Origin: CAZLMW01 sp964560875
GTDB taxonomy: Bacteria > Myxococcota_A > UBA9042
Assembly (NCBI GenBank): GCA_964560875.1
Contig: CAZLMW010000016.1
Coordinates: 24,170-88,169 of the forward strand
Direction: 5' to 3'
Length of the DNA: 64,000 bases
Part shown: positions 18,401-29,036 of the stretch, one piece after another
Position numbering within the stretch: position 1 is the stretch's first letter
How the letters are laid out: every line of letters begins with the position of its first letter
Program-made: the position numbers and the translations under genes
Notes under the pieces: generated by a model
What the model was told of the DNA's origin: nothing
The model's input: only the letters and a program-made list of their open reading frames with translations
The model's database searches: none

Positions 18401-19300
18401 GCGCTCAACGCGATGTGGACCGGGCGTTACCCCTTGGCGCGACAGCAAGGCATCAGCGCCGAAGCCACCGAAAAGCCGCTGCGAGAGCTGTGGCCACTGG
18501 CACTCGCGCGCCTCAAACACGCCGAAGCCTACTGGAACCTGCACCGTGGCCTGCCCGGCACAGCGATTCCCCTTTTCCTCCAAGCCGCCAAGGCATGGGA
18601 GCTCGCCGGTGACCGCCGCAGCCTGACCGGTGTGCGCACCAATATCGGCTTTGTTTACGGTCTGTTGGGACAGTACGAAGAGGCTGAGATGTACCTGACT
18701 GAGCAGGCCGCTCGGGCCCAGGAGCTCGGACTTACGCCGCTGTACCACGTGTGTCGGCACAACCTGGCGACCGTGTTGGCGCAGCGCGGCGATGTCGACG
18801 CGGCGATCGAGATGAAGGAGCCCGCCGTTACGTGGCTCGCCCGCGCCGGTCACCCGCGCCTCGACGGCAACGTGATCGCGTCACTCGGCCACGTGCTGTT
18901 GTCGGTCGGCCGGCTCGATGAAGCCCTCGATCGCGCTGAGTTCGCCGCCGCGATGCTGCCGCCGTTCCCGCCCACACATGCCTACGCGCTCGGGGTCAGC
19001 GCTGCCGCCCTCGTCGCCATGGAGCGTTACGACGAAGCGCTCGAGCGCGCCAAGCAAGGCATGGAAATCCTGCAGGAGCTCGGCGGCACCGAAGAAGGTG
19101 AAGCCCTCTTACGCCTCGCCCACGTGGAAGCCCTGTTCGGCGTCGGCGACGATTTCGCCGCCAAGATGGTGCTCAACATCGCCGTCAAACGCTTGCACGT
19201 CCGCGCCGACTCCATCACCGATCCCATCGCCCGGTCGACCTTCCTGTCGGCCGTTCCGGAAAACGAAAAGACCCTGATGCTCTACGAGCTGAAGAACTGA
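15416..19300 (+). CDS. Ser/Thr protein kinase-AAA ATPase-TPR signalling protein
   Basis: This 1294-residue protein begins at GTG 15416, with GGAG 8 nt upstream and just before the kinase domain. Kinase features: G-loop GEGGMG (18-23), Lys40, H130-R-D132, D152-F-G154 and SPEQ, a complete Hanks kinase. Residues about 295-420 resemble a degenerate class III cyclase domain (VEELPDGSITATLD) without obvious metal ligands. An ATPase follows, with Walker A PPGMGKS (about 490-497) and Walker B LIAIDDLQW (about 624-632). The C-terminal third is helical with TPR-like repeats. This architecture is common in myxobacteria and resembles STAND-type signal proteins. Cytoplasmic: no signal or membrane segment seen. 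The input signal is unknown. Confidence 0.9.
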   Translation: MKPGSILDGRYRIEKVAGEGGMGTVYRAIDQMFEEPVAIKVLHATTGRVEERFAAEIEILTRLNHPAVVSTIGSGVTPEGKPYMALEWLEGIELAERLESGETLTVEETITMIRRIADGLGVAHRLGVVHRDLKPSNLFLAAGRPDRVKVLDFGVARRMQLERKLTQTGTALGTPQYMSPEQAGGHAVDVRSDVFALGSVMFECLTGRPAYPGETVMAVLTAILLGQPPRLHEFRPDLPDELDTVLAKMMAKEAVDRYPDGHAVSRALATLGSVKGSRPVSEGFKALTLTGQERRFLCIVAVGVNRMTEDADIAETMADLDIEGEVAQLRTVAAMFGARVEELPDGSITATLDTIGAPQQQVERAARCALRLREQVADSPIVLVSGWGNLADAAALQAFCDRAVAEFQYGTAEGVLVEDETSQLLSERFVSKPHDRGVVLLREEATPTQARKVLGKATTCVGRARELAMLETTFVTCAEEGESSAIIVSAPPGMGKSRVLVELLGRVKANEPDTIVLYTRGDEISAGGALGVLRPAIRTLAGLSPADPAAEQLDQLRKRVDRYVEDDPETTALFLAEIAGVPLDDGAHPQIRAARRDPALMAQQMRNAFINFLASEAREEVVLIAIDDLQWGDDPSVKYIDSLLEETEDDEDASLMVVAMGRPEMLKRFPGLWKDRGVAQIELGRLSNKAARKLVRQVLGDTAAPQFIRSLAERSEGNPYYLEELIRAAARAPDDSTDLPRSILGMVQARLDKLESDTRLALRAGSIFGPVFWGSAVAHLLGGSGRSVAASDALEAALAAEFIRIEETSAFADEVAYSFSTLTVREAAYAMLTEEDKALGHSLAAEWLEDRGVNDALVLAEHHERGGNSDKAAAWYLEAAVDALEANDMPKVLDLCSRGEATGVTSEVLGHLKVLEAEACEWAGDADRAENAAELALDLLPVGSERWFHAAGNLMIASCRMGWTDDASRRVEAMIGAESRDDDARARKVVALCRGALNAMWTGRYPLARQQGISAEATEKPLRELWPLALARLKHAEAYWNLHRGLPGTAIPLFLQAAKAWELAGDRRSLTGVRTNIGFVYGLLGQYEEAEMYLTEQAARAQELGLTPLYHVCRHNLATVLAQRGDVDAAIEMKEPAVTWLARAGHPRLDGNVIASLGHVLLSVGRLDEALDRAEFAAAMLPPFPPTHAYALGVSAAALVAMERYDEALERAKQGMEILQELGGTEEGEALLRLAHVEALFGVGDDFAAKMVLNIAVKRLHVRADSITDPIARSTFLSAVPENEKTLMLYELKN

Positions 19301-19369
19301 CCAGCGGCGGTCCGACGCCACCAAGCGCTCGGCCACGTCGCCCACAACCTGCCCTTTCCTGGAGGCATC

Positions 19370-20032
19370 ATGTTGAAGCTGTACTACCACCCACTGTCGC
19401 CCTACAGCCGCAAGGCACTGATCGCGCTGTTCGAGAAGGGCCTGGACTTCGAACCGGCCAACACCAACCTGTTCGACCCGGCCGTGCGCAGCAACTACAA
19501 GGAGCGCGTCAATCCGCTCTGCAAGATCCCGTTCCTCGAGCACGACAGTCACGTCGTCCCCGAGTCGAGCATCATCATCGAGTACCTCGACGACAATTTC
19601 CCCACCGAAACACAGCTCATCCCCGACGGCGAAAACCAGCCGCGCCAGGCGCGCTTTTACGATCGTCTCGGCGACCTGTACTTGATCGAGCGCTCATCGA
19701 CGCTGTTCTTCGAAGGCATGAAGCCGGTCAAGGACGAAGCCAAGATCGCCGCCACGCTGGAACAGGCGCGGGTCGCGATGGGCCTGTTCAACAAAGAGCT
19801 CGAAGGCCGCGAATACCTCGTCGCCGGTCGCTTCTCGATGGCCGACATCGCCCCCGCCGTTGGCGCGATGGGCCTGAGCCACCAGGGCATCGACCTCGGC
19901 GACTACCCGAACGTCGCCGCATGGATCGGTCGCATCGCGGAACGCCCGTCGGTGCAGCGCGCGATCGGCGAAATGATGCAGGCGCTCGCCGCGATGGCCG
20001 GCGGTTCGGGCGAAGAGCTGTCCGAGGGCTAA
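19370..20032 (+). CDS. Glutathione S-transferase family protein
   Basis: The 220-residue length is typical. The N-terminal thioredoxin-like domain starts MLKLYYHPLSPYSRK, with a possible catalytic Ser/Tyr in PLSPYS. It has the KIPFLEHD cis-Pro loop and the PESSIIIEYLDD glutathione-binding signature. The all-helical C-terminal domain includes YLVAGRFSMADIA, the usual N-capping Asp motif. GGAGGC lies 5 nt before the ATG. Closest in style to bacterial beta/theta-like GSTs; substrate unknown. It is convergent with yaaA, 9 bp away. Confidence 0.9.
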   Translation: MLKLYYHPLSPYSRKALIALFEKGLDFEPANTNLFDPAVRSNYKERVNPLCKIPFLEHDSHVVPESSIIIEYLDDNFPTETQLIPDGENQPRQARFYDRLGDLYLIERSSTLFFEGMKPVKDEAKIAATLEQARVAMGLFNKELEGREYLVAGRFSMADIAPAVGAMGLSHQGIDLGDYPNVAAWIGRIAERPSVQRAIGEMMQALAAMAGGSGEELSEG

Positions 20033-20041
20033 TCGGCAGCT

Positions 20042-20878
20042 TTACAAAGCGAAGAGCTCGGCGTTGCGGGCTTTTCGGGCCTGGAATTCGGCCACCATGC
20101 GGCCTTCGACGTGTTGGCGCGTGAAGGTCCACGTGTCATCGGTCGAAAGGTCGCCGTCGAACGCGTAGTCATCGACGTTGAAGCCCTTGAGGTCGTCGAG
20201 CCGCTCGGTGCGGTTGTCGATCATCCAGCGCGCCATCTTGCCGCGGCTGCGCTTGGCGACGACGCCGATCATCTTTGGGCCATCGGGCTTGATCTCCTTG
20301 AACGCGATGGTCACCAGGCGCGACTTGAGGCGCTTGGGCATGATCACCGAGCAGTATTCGTTGCTCGCGAGGTTGACGACGGTCTTGTCGACGTGATCGG
20401 CGAGCTGTTCGTCGATGCGCTTGGTCACGCTGCCGCCCCAGAAGTCGTACAGGTTCTTACCGCGGCGGCTCGGGATTCTCGTGCCCATTTCGAGCCGATA
20501 GGGCTGGATCAAGTCGAGCGGCCGCAGGATGCCGAACAGGCCCGAGAGGATCGCCACGTTGTCCTGTGCCCAGGCGAAGTCGTCGTCGCTGATCGTGCGC
20601 GCGTCCAGCCCCCAGTAGACGTCGCCGGCGAAACAGAGCGCGGCGCGGTGGGCGTTGTCATCGGTGAACGGCGTATCAAACTGCTGATGGCGCTGCCACG
20701 TGGACTCCGCGAGATCCTTGGAGATGTGCATCAGCTCGCGCAGCTTGCGGCGAGACAGCTTGCGCGCCTTGGTCATCATGCGTTCGGATTCGCGCCACAG
20801 CGCTGGTGTCGTCGATGGCAGCTCGGCGCGGTGGCGCTGCAGGTCAAGCTTCTTGGCGGGCGATAGGACGGTGAGCAC
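20042..20878 (-). CDS. yaaA: Peroxide stress protein YaaA (DUF328/UPF0246)
   Basis: The protein is 278 residues from the GTG at 20878, with AGGAG 6 nt upstream. The family start LTVLSPAKKLD follows the GTG directly, so longer frames are rejected. Conserved stretches include the Ala-Leu-Phe-like ALCFAGDVYWGLDA, LSGLFGILRPLDLIQPYRLEMG, NLYDFWG, NLASNEY and a C-terminal AKRSRGKMARW. E. coli YaaA lowers intracellular iron and protects DNA during peroxide stress. The same role here is inferred from family membership. Confidence 0.92.
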   Translation of the reverse strand: MLTVLSPAKKLDLQRHRAELPSTTPALWRESERMMTKARKLSRRKLRELMHISKDLAESTWQRHQQFDTPFTDDNAHRAALCFAGDVYWGLDARTISDDDFAWAQDNVAILSGLFGILRPLDLIQPYRLEMGTRIPSRRGKNLYDFWGGSVTKRIDEQLADHVDKTVVNLASNEYCSVIMPKRLKSRLVTIAFKEIKPDGPKMIGVVAKRSRGKMARWMIDNRTERLDDLKGFNVDDYAFDGDLSTDDTWTFTRQHVEGRMVAEFQARKARNAELFAL

Positions 20879-21039
20879 GGGCAACTCCTGGTGTCTCGTA
20901 GCCGGAAAACGCGACGGCGCGGAGACTACACACGAGCGCCGCGACGCGACAACAACGGGGGTCGCCAAATGCACGACTGAATACATTGTGATCGGTGCGG
21001 GCATGGCTACCCTTGGCAGCTGAGATGGAGGATTGGCAG

Positions 21040-22281
21040 ATGAAGACGATCACCCGGACCGTGGTCGCGCTAGCGGCAATCGCGCTCGTTTCGGCGTGCG
21101 CGGGCAGCGATGGCAGCACCGGTGGCGGCACCGACAAAGACACGTCGACGGCCAAAGACACGTCGACGACCAAGGACACGACGACGCAGGACTCGGGGTC
21201 GAGCTCGGGAGCCGCGGATGCGGGCTCCAGCTCGGGCGCTGCGACCGATACAGGTTCGAGCTCCGGTGCCAGCAAAGACGCCGGGTCGAGTTCAGGCGCC
21301 GCAACAGACACAGCATCCAGCTCGGGAACGACGACCGACGCGGGCTCCACATCCGGAACGACGACCGACGCCGGGTCGAGCTCGGGAACGACGACCGACG
21401 CAGGTTCAAGCTCGGCAACGACGACCGACGCAGGTTCAAGCTCGGCAACGACGACCGACGCGGGCTCAAGCTCTGGCGCGACCGACACCGGTTCGAGTTC
21501 GGGTGCAGACGCGGGTTCGGGCGCGTGCAAGACCGGCCAGTTCAAGGATCCCACCGATCTCACGTGCAAGGACGCGACCTGTCCGAACATGAGCAAGGCG
21601 CTGCATGGGGCCATCTCCGGGCTCGTGGCGTCGTCCAACGATTGCAAGGAACACACGGACTGCGAGATCGCGGCGACCGGGACGGCGTGCCAGGGAACGT
21701 GTGGCGCCGCCATCAACAAACAGGCGCTGATGGGCTTCAAGGGCAAGCTCGCCGCGATCGACCAGGCCGTCTGCAAGGCGACGGGCTACGCGGGCAAATG
21801 CGGCTACTCGACGCCGTCGTGCCTCGCGCCAACACCGGGCTGCGTCAAGGGCAAGTGCGTCTACACCAAACCCGCAACGAGCGGCTGCAAGGGCACCCAG
21901 CCCGCCAACACCGTCTGCGACAAAGACAAGTGGGTGTGCAAGAAGGGCTTCTTCAAGCTGCCCGGCGGCGGTGGCTGCAAGGACCCGACCTGCAAGGCGG
22001 TCCAGGGCGCGATCAACGGCGATCTCGGCGAAGCGCTCGCGGTTTCGCGCAAGTGCACGATGGACAAAGAGTGCGTGACGGTCGGCGTCGGCCACGCCTG
22101 CTGGGGCGCCTGCCCGGCCGCGGTCAACAGCAAGCACAAGGGCACGATCGAGGCCCTCGTCCAGGGCTACGACAAGCTCTGCAAAGACGTCGGCTACGCC
22201 AAGAAGTGCGGCTACATGACGCCCAAGTGCATCGCCCCGAATCCGGGCTGCAAGAACGGTATGTGCGTCTACGCCAAGTAG
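21040..22281 (+). CDS. Lipoprotein with DAGSSSG linker and duplicated Cys-rich domain
   Basis: This 413-residue protein starts at ATG 21040, with GGAG 9 nt upstream. The lipobox is LVSAC with Cys20. A linker of 10-residue units like SSGTTTDAGS fills about residues 45-165; its DNA is a 30-bp imperfect repeat. Two homologous domains follow (about 168-285 and 305-413). Each has about eight Cys and ends in the pattern CGY(S/M)TP(S/K)C(L/I)AP(T/N)PGC then GKCVY or GMCVY. This shows an internal duplication. The domain fold is unrecognised; binding or structural roles outside the cytoplasm are likely. The 3' end faces the kinase gene, 28 bp away. Confidence 0.8.
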   Translation: MKTITRTVVALAAIALVSACAGSDGSTGGGTDKDTSTAKDTSTTKDTTTQDSGSSSGAADAGSSSGAATDTGSSSGASKDAGSSSGAATDTASSSGTTTDAGSTSGTTTDAGSSSGTTTDAGSSSATTTDAGSSSATTTDAGSSSGATDTGSSSGADAGSGACKTGQFKDPTDLTCKDATCPNMSKALHGAISGLVASSNDCKEHTDCEIAATGTACQGTCGAAINKQALMGFKGKLAAIDQAVCKATGYAGKCGYSTPSCLAPTPGCVKGKCVYTKPATSGCKGTQPANTVCDKDKWVCKKGFFKLPGGGGCKDPTCKAVQGAINGDLGEALAVSRKCTMDKECVTVGVGHACWGACPAAVNSKHKGTIEALVQGYDKLCKDVGYAKKCGYMTPKCIAPNPGCKNGMCVYAK

Positions 22282-22309
22282 TACACCAAGCCGGACGTGG
22301 GCGAGTTGA

Positions 22310-25300
22310 TCAGCTCGGCGCTTCGCTTCGGTCGAGGGCGTTGTTGTTGCGGACGCCGGCGACGAGCACGCGGATCTCGGCGACGAGATTGACAGCAAAG
22401 AGCGCGACGATGGCGATACCGGCCGCCTGTCCCCATGCGGCAAAACCGACGTGTACCGACGGCGCTTCGAGCTCTCCGAAGAATCCGAGCGCGGCGCCGG
22501 GATCGATCAAGCCGCTGACCAACCCGCCGTACTGAACCGTGGACCACAGGGCGGCGAGCACGGCGAAGAGGGTCAGGATCAACGCGCCTGCGGCGATTCG
22601 CGTCGAGACCAACAGGCGCAAGCCGGGCAGGACCAGGCTGCCGACAGCGACGAGTCCGCGCTGCATGCGACGACGCCTTGCGTTGCGCGCGAGCGGGTCG
22701 GGGCTTACCGCCGCGATCAAGGGCAAGGTCGTAAACGGTAACCAGAGCAGGCCGAGGGCGGCGAAAACGATGCACGCCACGGCGCTGATGCCGATCATCG
22801 AGCGCGCGGTGTCGCTCCCCATCAGCGACCCGACCACGTCCCCAGCGCTGTTGAGATGGGCGATCTCGCCCCGGACCAGGTGGCTGAACGCGCGCAAGAC
22901 ACGCTCGGTGAGGCTGTGGTGCGGGACGAGCAGCTGCCGTTGGTCGGTCAAGGAACAGAGCGCCCAGAGCGGCTTCTTGCTCCCAAACCGGCGGGCTCGC
23001 AGTCGATCGCGATGCGCAAGAGAGGCGGTTGGGAGCTTGGCGTTGTCGAGTCGCGCGAGGTTCCACGCCGCCACATGCGCGCCGTCGCCGGTGTCGGCGG
23101 AGGCAAGTTCGTAGGCGGTCCGGGCCGCTTCGATGTCCGTGGCTTCCTCGAGCAGCACGCCGAGGTTGTTGCGGGAGGTCGCGTCGTCGGGCGAAATCTC
23201 GAGCAGCTGGTCGATGGTCTGGCGCGCGCCCTTGTTGCGTTTGCGAGCGCGTAGGCCCTCGGCGAGTAGACGCAGCAACGCCGGATCTTTGCCGCGCACA
23301 TCGAGCTCGTGGCGCACATCTTTGAGGAACGCGGGCTGCGCCGGATAACCGAAAGCGAGGTGCAGGGGGGCTGTCGCGCTGCGGCCGAGGATCGACATGT
23401 TCGACGCGAGGGTCGACGCACTTCCGACGCACAGGATGGCGATGACCACGACCATCAACCGCTGACCGCGGCTCGCATAGGCCCAGAAGGTATGGCGAAT
23501 GCGCAACCAGGGGTCGGACAGGAACGCGCCAAGCCGCGCCCGAAAGCCATCGAGGCCCTGGAAGTGAAGCGCCGCGATCCGCGACGGCCGGGCGACCCAC
23601 CACAGGCGGAGCAGCAACAACAGCAACAGCAGGGGCGCGACGGCGACGGTGACAGCGGCCATGTCGGTCAGCAGGTATTCGATGGGCGCGAGGATCATCA
23701 CGCCCCCCGCTTGCGCCGCGAGACGCGCAAATTCAGCGACCGAGTCGCCATGAGGACGGCCGTTGTCGGTGAGCCAGCGCTGGTACCGCTGATAAAACGT
23801 CGTGTCGCCTTCGAGCACGGTTGAGAAGGAATGGCCACGTTCGACCAACTTCAGCGCCGCGGCGGTCTTGCCCTGGGAGAACAGCTCGCCGCCGAGCTTA
23901 CGGAGAAGATCCGCCGGGTTGCCGATGCGGAACCCGGCCAGGTCTGCGTTGCCCTGGTTGTCGATGAACCCATTGGACGCCTGCTCGATGAGCGCCTTGG
24001 CGCGGGTGGGAAAGCCGTTACGAATCAGCCCGCTGGCGATACGGACCGCGTGGACAGGGAGCAATCCCCGAGCAGCGGCGACGGCTCGGTCGGCGGCTTT
24101 TTCGCGCTGGTGTTTGTCGATCGCAGCGCCGCCAGCGTGCAGGGCCCGGGCAGGGAGGTCGGGCTCGTAAGGATCGCGATCGGCAGCCTTCATCAACGCG
24201 GCGAACAGCGCGCGACGCATCTTCGGACCATCGCTGTCGGCGTCGACGTCCAGCTTGGTCGCAAGCCGCTCCCGCAGCCGCCGTTCCATGCCGATCACGG
24301 TCGGCGACGTGCGCCACCAGTGCTCGATCGCGTCGGACTTGATCACCGGCTGATACGCCCGACCGCCTGCGAACGTAAGCACCGCCACACGCCCCTGGTC
24401 GCGGTTGCTCCATGCGATGACGCGCATCTTGCGGCGATCGATGGGGTCCGGCCACGCCAACAACGGCGCCGAAGGCAACACTATCCGCCCGAGAATCCGC
24501 CCCGACCGCCCGTGATAGCGCCGCATGAACGCACCATCGCCGATCATCACCGACCCATCGGACACCGCCAATACGACCTCGCTCGCCGTGTCTTCGCCGG
24601 GCAGCTCCGTGCGCCATAGCTCCTTGCGGGTGCGTCGATCGAGCGCGATCCACTCGTGGTTGCGACCGCGACGCATGACAGGGATGGGGGTGCGACGGCG
24701 CAAGCGGGGACCGACGGGCGGCAGCGTCAACACGAACGGCAGCGTCTTGATGAGGCATGCGTCGGTCTCGGTGCTCGTCAGGGAAAGCTCGATCGCTTGG
24801 GGCGATAGCTCACACGCGGACGCGTCCAACAGCCGACGACGCCGACGCAGACGACGCTGGGCCTTCTTGGGCGCGGTCTTCTGCATCTCGTCAAACGCGG
24901 ACAGGACGATCGCGGGCGTGGTGCCACCCAGCAGCTCGGCCTCGAAGACCTTGCACAACGAGCGACTGGTCGGGTCATCGGCCGCGCGTCGCAGCAGCTC
25001 GCCGGTGAGCGTGGCGGCGAGTCGTTCGTCGAGCTTGGGATCGGCACCACCCGCGTCGATGAGGCCCTTTCGGAAGTCGCGACACTGGATATTGAACAGC
25101 TCTTGCCAGCGCTTTTGGCTCCAGAGCAGCAGCTTCTTGGCGCCGCGCACCGCCTTGACGCGATCGCGGCCTTCCTGTTGGCGCGCTTTGGGATCTTCGC
25201 TAAGCCTTGTTTCCTGCCGCGAAACCTCCAACAAGTCGCTCGTCTTCACCGAGTTCCACGCGTCCTGCGCCTTGCGATCGAAGGCATGTTGCGCCGCGAC

Positions 25301-27127
25301 CCGCGCGCCTTCCTGTTCACCGCGGGCGGCGATGGCTTGGATGCCTTGCCAGCTGAGAAAAGACGACGCCACGATGACGCCAAGCGCCACGATGGTCCGC
25401 AAGTTGGCCGCACGACGACTTTTTAGAGCCGCTCGCAGGGCCTCGATCGCGCCGGCTTCGACCTGGGGATTTTGGGTGAGCAAGTCCAGCTGCGCCTCGA
25501 CGACGCCGAAGTCCTTTCGCCGCAACGCCTCATTGGCATAAGCGTGCGCTGTAGCGGCCTGGCCAGCGAGGGCCTGGTTGTTTTCGGGCCACGTCACCAG
25601 CGCCTGTTCGTAGCGGGCGAGCGCGCGGGTGAAGACGCCGTAGCGATCGTGGGGCGAGACATCACCGGTGGCGATCGACGTGGCGAGGGCGTCCGCTTCG
25701 TCGGCCAGGCGCAGCGATTCGCGGTGGCCGATCCAGGTCTGCAACGCGGTCTGAAAAGCGGCGACGGAAGCGAAGCGATCCTCGGATTCGCGCGCCATCG
25801 CGGTCTTGCAGATGTCCTGCAGCGCACGCGGCACGGATGGGTCGTACGTCGGTTCGGCGCTGTGACTCGCGGTGACCAACACGTCCAGCAGGCGAGAGCC
25901 CTGGCGATGATGAGGCGGATCGCCGGTGACCAGCTCGTGCAGGATCGCCCCGAGCAAGTAGACGTCGGTCCATTCACCGAGATCTTTGCCACGTCCTTCC
26001 GCCTGTTCGGGCGACATATAGACGGGTGTCCCCGCTGGGCCGCTGACCTGGCTGCGATGCGGCGCACGCGTTCGTTCAGGCGGCGGATCGCGGATGTCCA
26101 CGGCGATGCCCCAATCCATGACCAGGGTCTCGCCATAGGCGCCGACCATCACGTTTTCCGGCTTCAGATCGCGGTGAATAATGCCGCGACTGTGCGCGAA
26201 CGAGATCGCGTTGGTGACGTCCAGCAGCACCTCGATATGACGTTGCAGGTCCCACCCTTGAGCGGCTTGCCGGGCGGCCTCCGAACGGGGGTGTAGCAGC
26301 TCCTTCCAACTGCGCCCGTCGACGAGTTTCATCGCCAGGAAGACTTCACCCTCCTGGTTGCAGCCAAGCTCGTGGACGGGGACGACGTTGGGATGATCGA
26401 GACCGCCGGTTACAAGCGCTTCGCCGACAAACTTCTCGCGCGCCTTCTCGTTGGCGCGGTCGGGGATGAGCGTCTTGATCGCGACCTTGCGCTCGAGGCT
26501 GCCCTGGACGGCGCGGAAGATGACGCCCATGCCGCCGCGGCCAAGCTCGTCGATGATCTCGTAGCTGGCGCCGGCGTCGCGGAGGTCCACGCCAGAGATC
26601 CGGGCGGAAGGGGTGGAGTCGTCATCGAGGGTATTGAGGTTTTCGTGCTCGGACGGATCGCTGTGATGGATCACGCTGACGTCGGGCGCCTCCATGTTGC
26701 CGACGATGAACGTCGCGGTGCCCGGGTCTTCTTGGATCGTCACGCCGCTGACGAACGCTTCGTAGGCGATCGTCGCGACCCCTTCGGCGCCGGGGTTGTC
26801 TTCTTCCACCGAAGCCTGGCCCACGTTGAGCGAGGATACGGCGCTGCTGTCAAACGTGTGGTCGAAGTCGGGGGGCTGCGAGATCGACTCGTCCACGACA
26901 ACGACGGTCGCGGTGGCCGGAGTCGAAGCGGGCGCGACGGACGGGAGCTCGTCGGCGCTGTTGTGGGTGAACCGGGCGCGCGGCAGGCGATTGGGGCGGC
27001 GCTGAGCGGGGGCGTAGTCGGCGGTATCGCGCTCGCGCGGCTGATAGCTATGGTGGACGTCTGCGGCGTCCCAACCGTCGGAGCTGATGGTTTGAGACCA
27101 GATGGTCTTGATCTCAGAGTCGTTCAT
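22310..27127 (-). CDS. Giant membrane Ser/Thr protein kinase with TPR and multi-TM regions
   Basis: Length 1605 residues. A 190-residue disordered N-terminus precedes a Hanks kinase with G-loop GRGGMG (196-201), Lys218, H318-R-D320, a DWG in place of DFG (338-340) and SPEQ (372-375). The essential Lys and both Asp are kept, so activity is plausible. After a helical region comes a first membrane segment (NLRTIVALGVIVASSFL, near 580). A large extracytoplasmic part follows, with WD/PQQ-like strands, then TM helices (VAPLLLLLLLLRLWW), a TPR block (about 1260-1340) and several C-terminal TM helices. On the minus strand a TATGAT lies about 20 nt before the start. Probably an envelope sensor; signal and targets unknown. 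Confidence 0.88.
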   Translation of the reverse strand: MNDSEIKTIWSQTISSDGWDAADVHHSYQPRERDTADYAPAQRRPNRLPRARFTHNSADELPSVAPASTPATATVVVVDESISQPPDFDHTFDSSAVSSLNVGQASVEEDNPGAEGVATIAYEAFVSGVTIQEDPGTATFIVGNMEAPDVSVIHHSDPSEHENLNTLDDDSTPSARISGVDLRDAGASYEIIDELGRGGMGVIFRAVQGSLERKVAIKTLIPDRANEKAREKFVGEALVTGGLDHPNVVPVHELGCNQEGEVFLAMKLVDGRSWKELLHPRSEAARQAAQGWDLQRHIEVLLDVTNAISFAHSRGIIHRDLKPENVMVGAYGETLVMDWGIAVDIRDPPPERTRAPHRSQVSGPAGTPVYMSPEQAEGRGKDLGEWTDVYLLGAILHELVTGDPPHHRQGSRLLDVLVTASHSAEPTYDPSVPRALQDICKTAMARESEDRFASVAAFQTALQTWIGHRESLRLADEADALATSIATGDVSPHDRYGVFTRALARYEQALVTWPENNQALAGQAATAHAYANEALRRKDFGVVEAQLDLLTQNPQVEAGAIEALRAALKSRRAANLRTIVALGVIVASSFLSWQGIQAIAARGEQEGARVAAQHAFDRKAQDAWNSVKTSDLLEVSRQETRLSEDPKARQQEGRDRVKAVRGAKKLLLWSQKRWQELFNIQCRDFRKGLIDAGGADPKLDERLAATLTGELLRRAADDPTSRSLCKVFEAELLGGTTPAIVLSAFDEMQKTAPKKAQRRLRRRRRLLDASACELSPQAIELSLTSTETDACLIKTLPFVLTLPPVGPRLRRRTPIPVMRRGRNHEWIALDRRTRKELWRTELPGEDTASEVVLAVSDGSVMIGDGAFMRRYHGRSGRILGRIVLPSAPLLAWPDPIDRRKMRVIAWSNRDQGRVAVLTFAGGRAYQPVIKSDAIEHWWRTSPTVIGMERRLRERLATKLDVDADSDGPKMRRALFAALMKAADRDPYEPDLPARALHAGGAAIDKHQREKAADRAVAAARGLLPVHAVRIASGLIRNGFPTRAKALIEQASNGFIDNQGNADLAGFRIGNPADLLRKLGGELFSQGKTAAALKLVERGHSFSTVLEGDTTFYQRYQRWLTDNGRPHGDSVAEFARLAAQAGGVMILAPIEYLLTDMAAVTVAVAPLLLLLLLLRLWWVARPSRIAALHFQGLDGFRARLGAFLSDPWLRIRHTFWAYASRGQRLMVVVIAILCVGSASTLASNMSILGRSATAPLHLAFGYPAQPAFLKDVRHELDVRGKDPALLRLLAEGLRARKRNKGARQTIDQLLEISPDDATSRNNLGVLLEEATDIEAARTAYELASADTGDGAHVAAWNLARLDNAKLPTASLAHRDRLRARRFGSKKPLWALCSLTDQRQLLVPHHSLTERVLRAFSHLVRGEIAHLNSAGDVVGSLMGSDTARSMIGISAVACIVFAALGLLWLPFTTLPLIAAVSPDPLARNARRRRMQRGLVAVGSLVLPGLRLLVSTRIAAGALILTLFAVLAALWSTVQYGGLVSGLIDPGAALGFFGELEAPSVHVGFAAWGQAAGIAIVALFAVNLVAEIRVLVAGVRNNNALDRSEAPS

Positions 27128-27247
27128 GCGCGTCGCTCGGCCGCGCGATCATACGCAGGCGACCGGCAAAGCGCTATGGGCGGCGCGGCCTCGATCATCG
27201 TTGCGTCCATTCGGACTCCACGATGCTCTCGGTAGTTGTTTCGTTGA

Positions 27248-27297
27248 GGGGCCGGCGCCCGGCCCCTGGTGCCGAAAAAGTGTCATTTTTCAGCACC
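27248..27297. repeat. Two adjacent intergenic palindromes
   Basis: GGGGCCGG-CGC-CCGGCCCC (27248-27266) is followed by GGTGC.GAAAAA-6 nt-TTTTTC.GCACC (27268-27297). They sit 98 bp or more past the stop of the leftward htrA-like gene and 120 bp before the kinase start. They could terminate htrA transcription, though no free U-tract follows. A dispersed REP-like element is the alternative. The rest of the 268-bp spacer shows nothing else. Confidence 0.6.
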
Positions 27298-27395
27298 TTC
27301 CCACAGCGTGCGGCGCACAGCGCCTTGCGTCCCTCGCGCTTCGCCTCGGTCCGTCGGCCAAACGAAGATCGCCACCGGCCGGCGCGCTACCACGT

Positions 27396-28937
<1,542 letters not shown>

Positions 28938-29036
28938 GGTGTGGCTCCAGGTGCACGGGATGATGGGACTGCCCCTGCGCTCATCAACGCGGTGTCGCCG
29001 CAGTTTATTTCGGGCTCCGCTGGCGGTCGACCGGCG

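Noticed and set aside
15950..18853. 967-codon frame antisense to the kinase-AAA-TPR gene
   Set aside because: Composition is Arg/Gly/His-rich without domains. The plus strand has complete kinase and Walker motifs.
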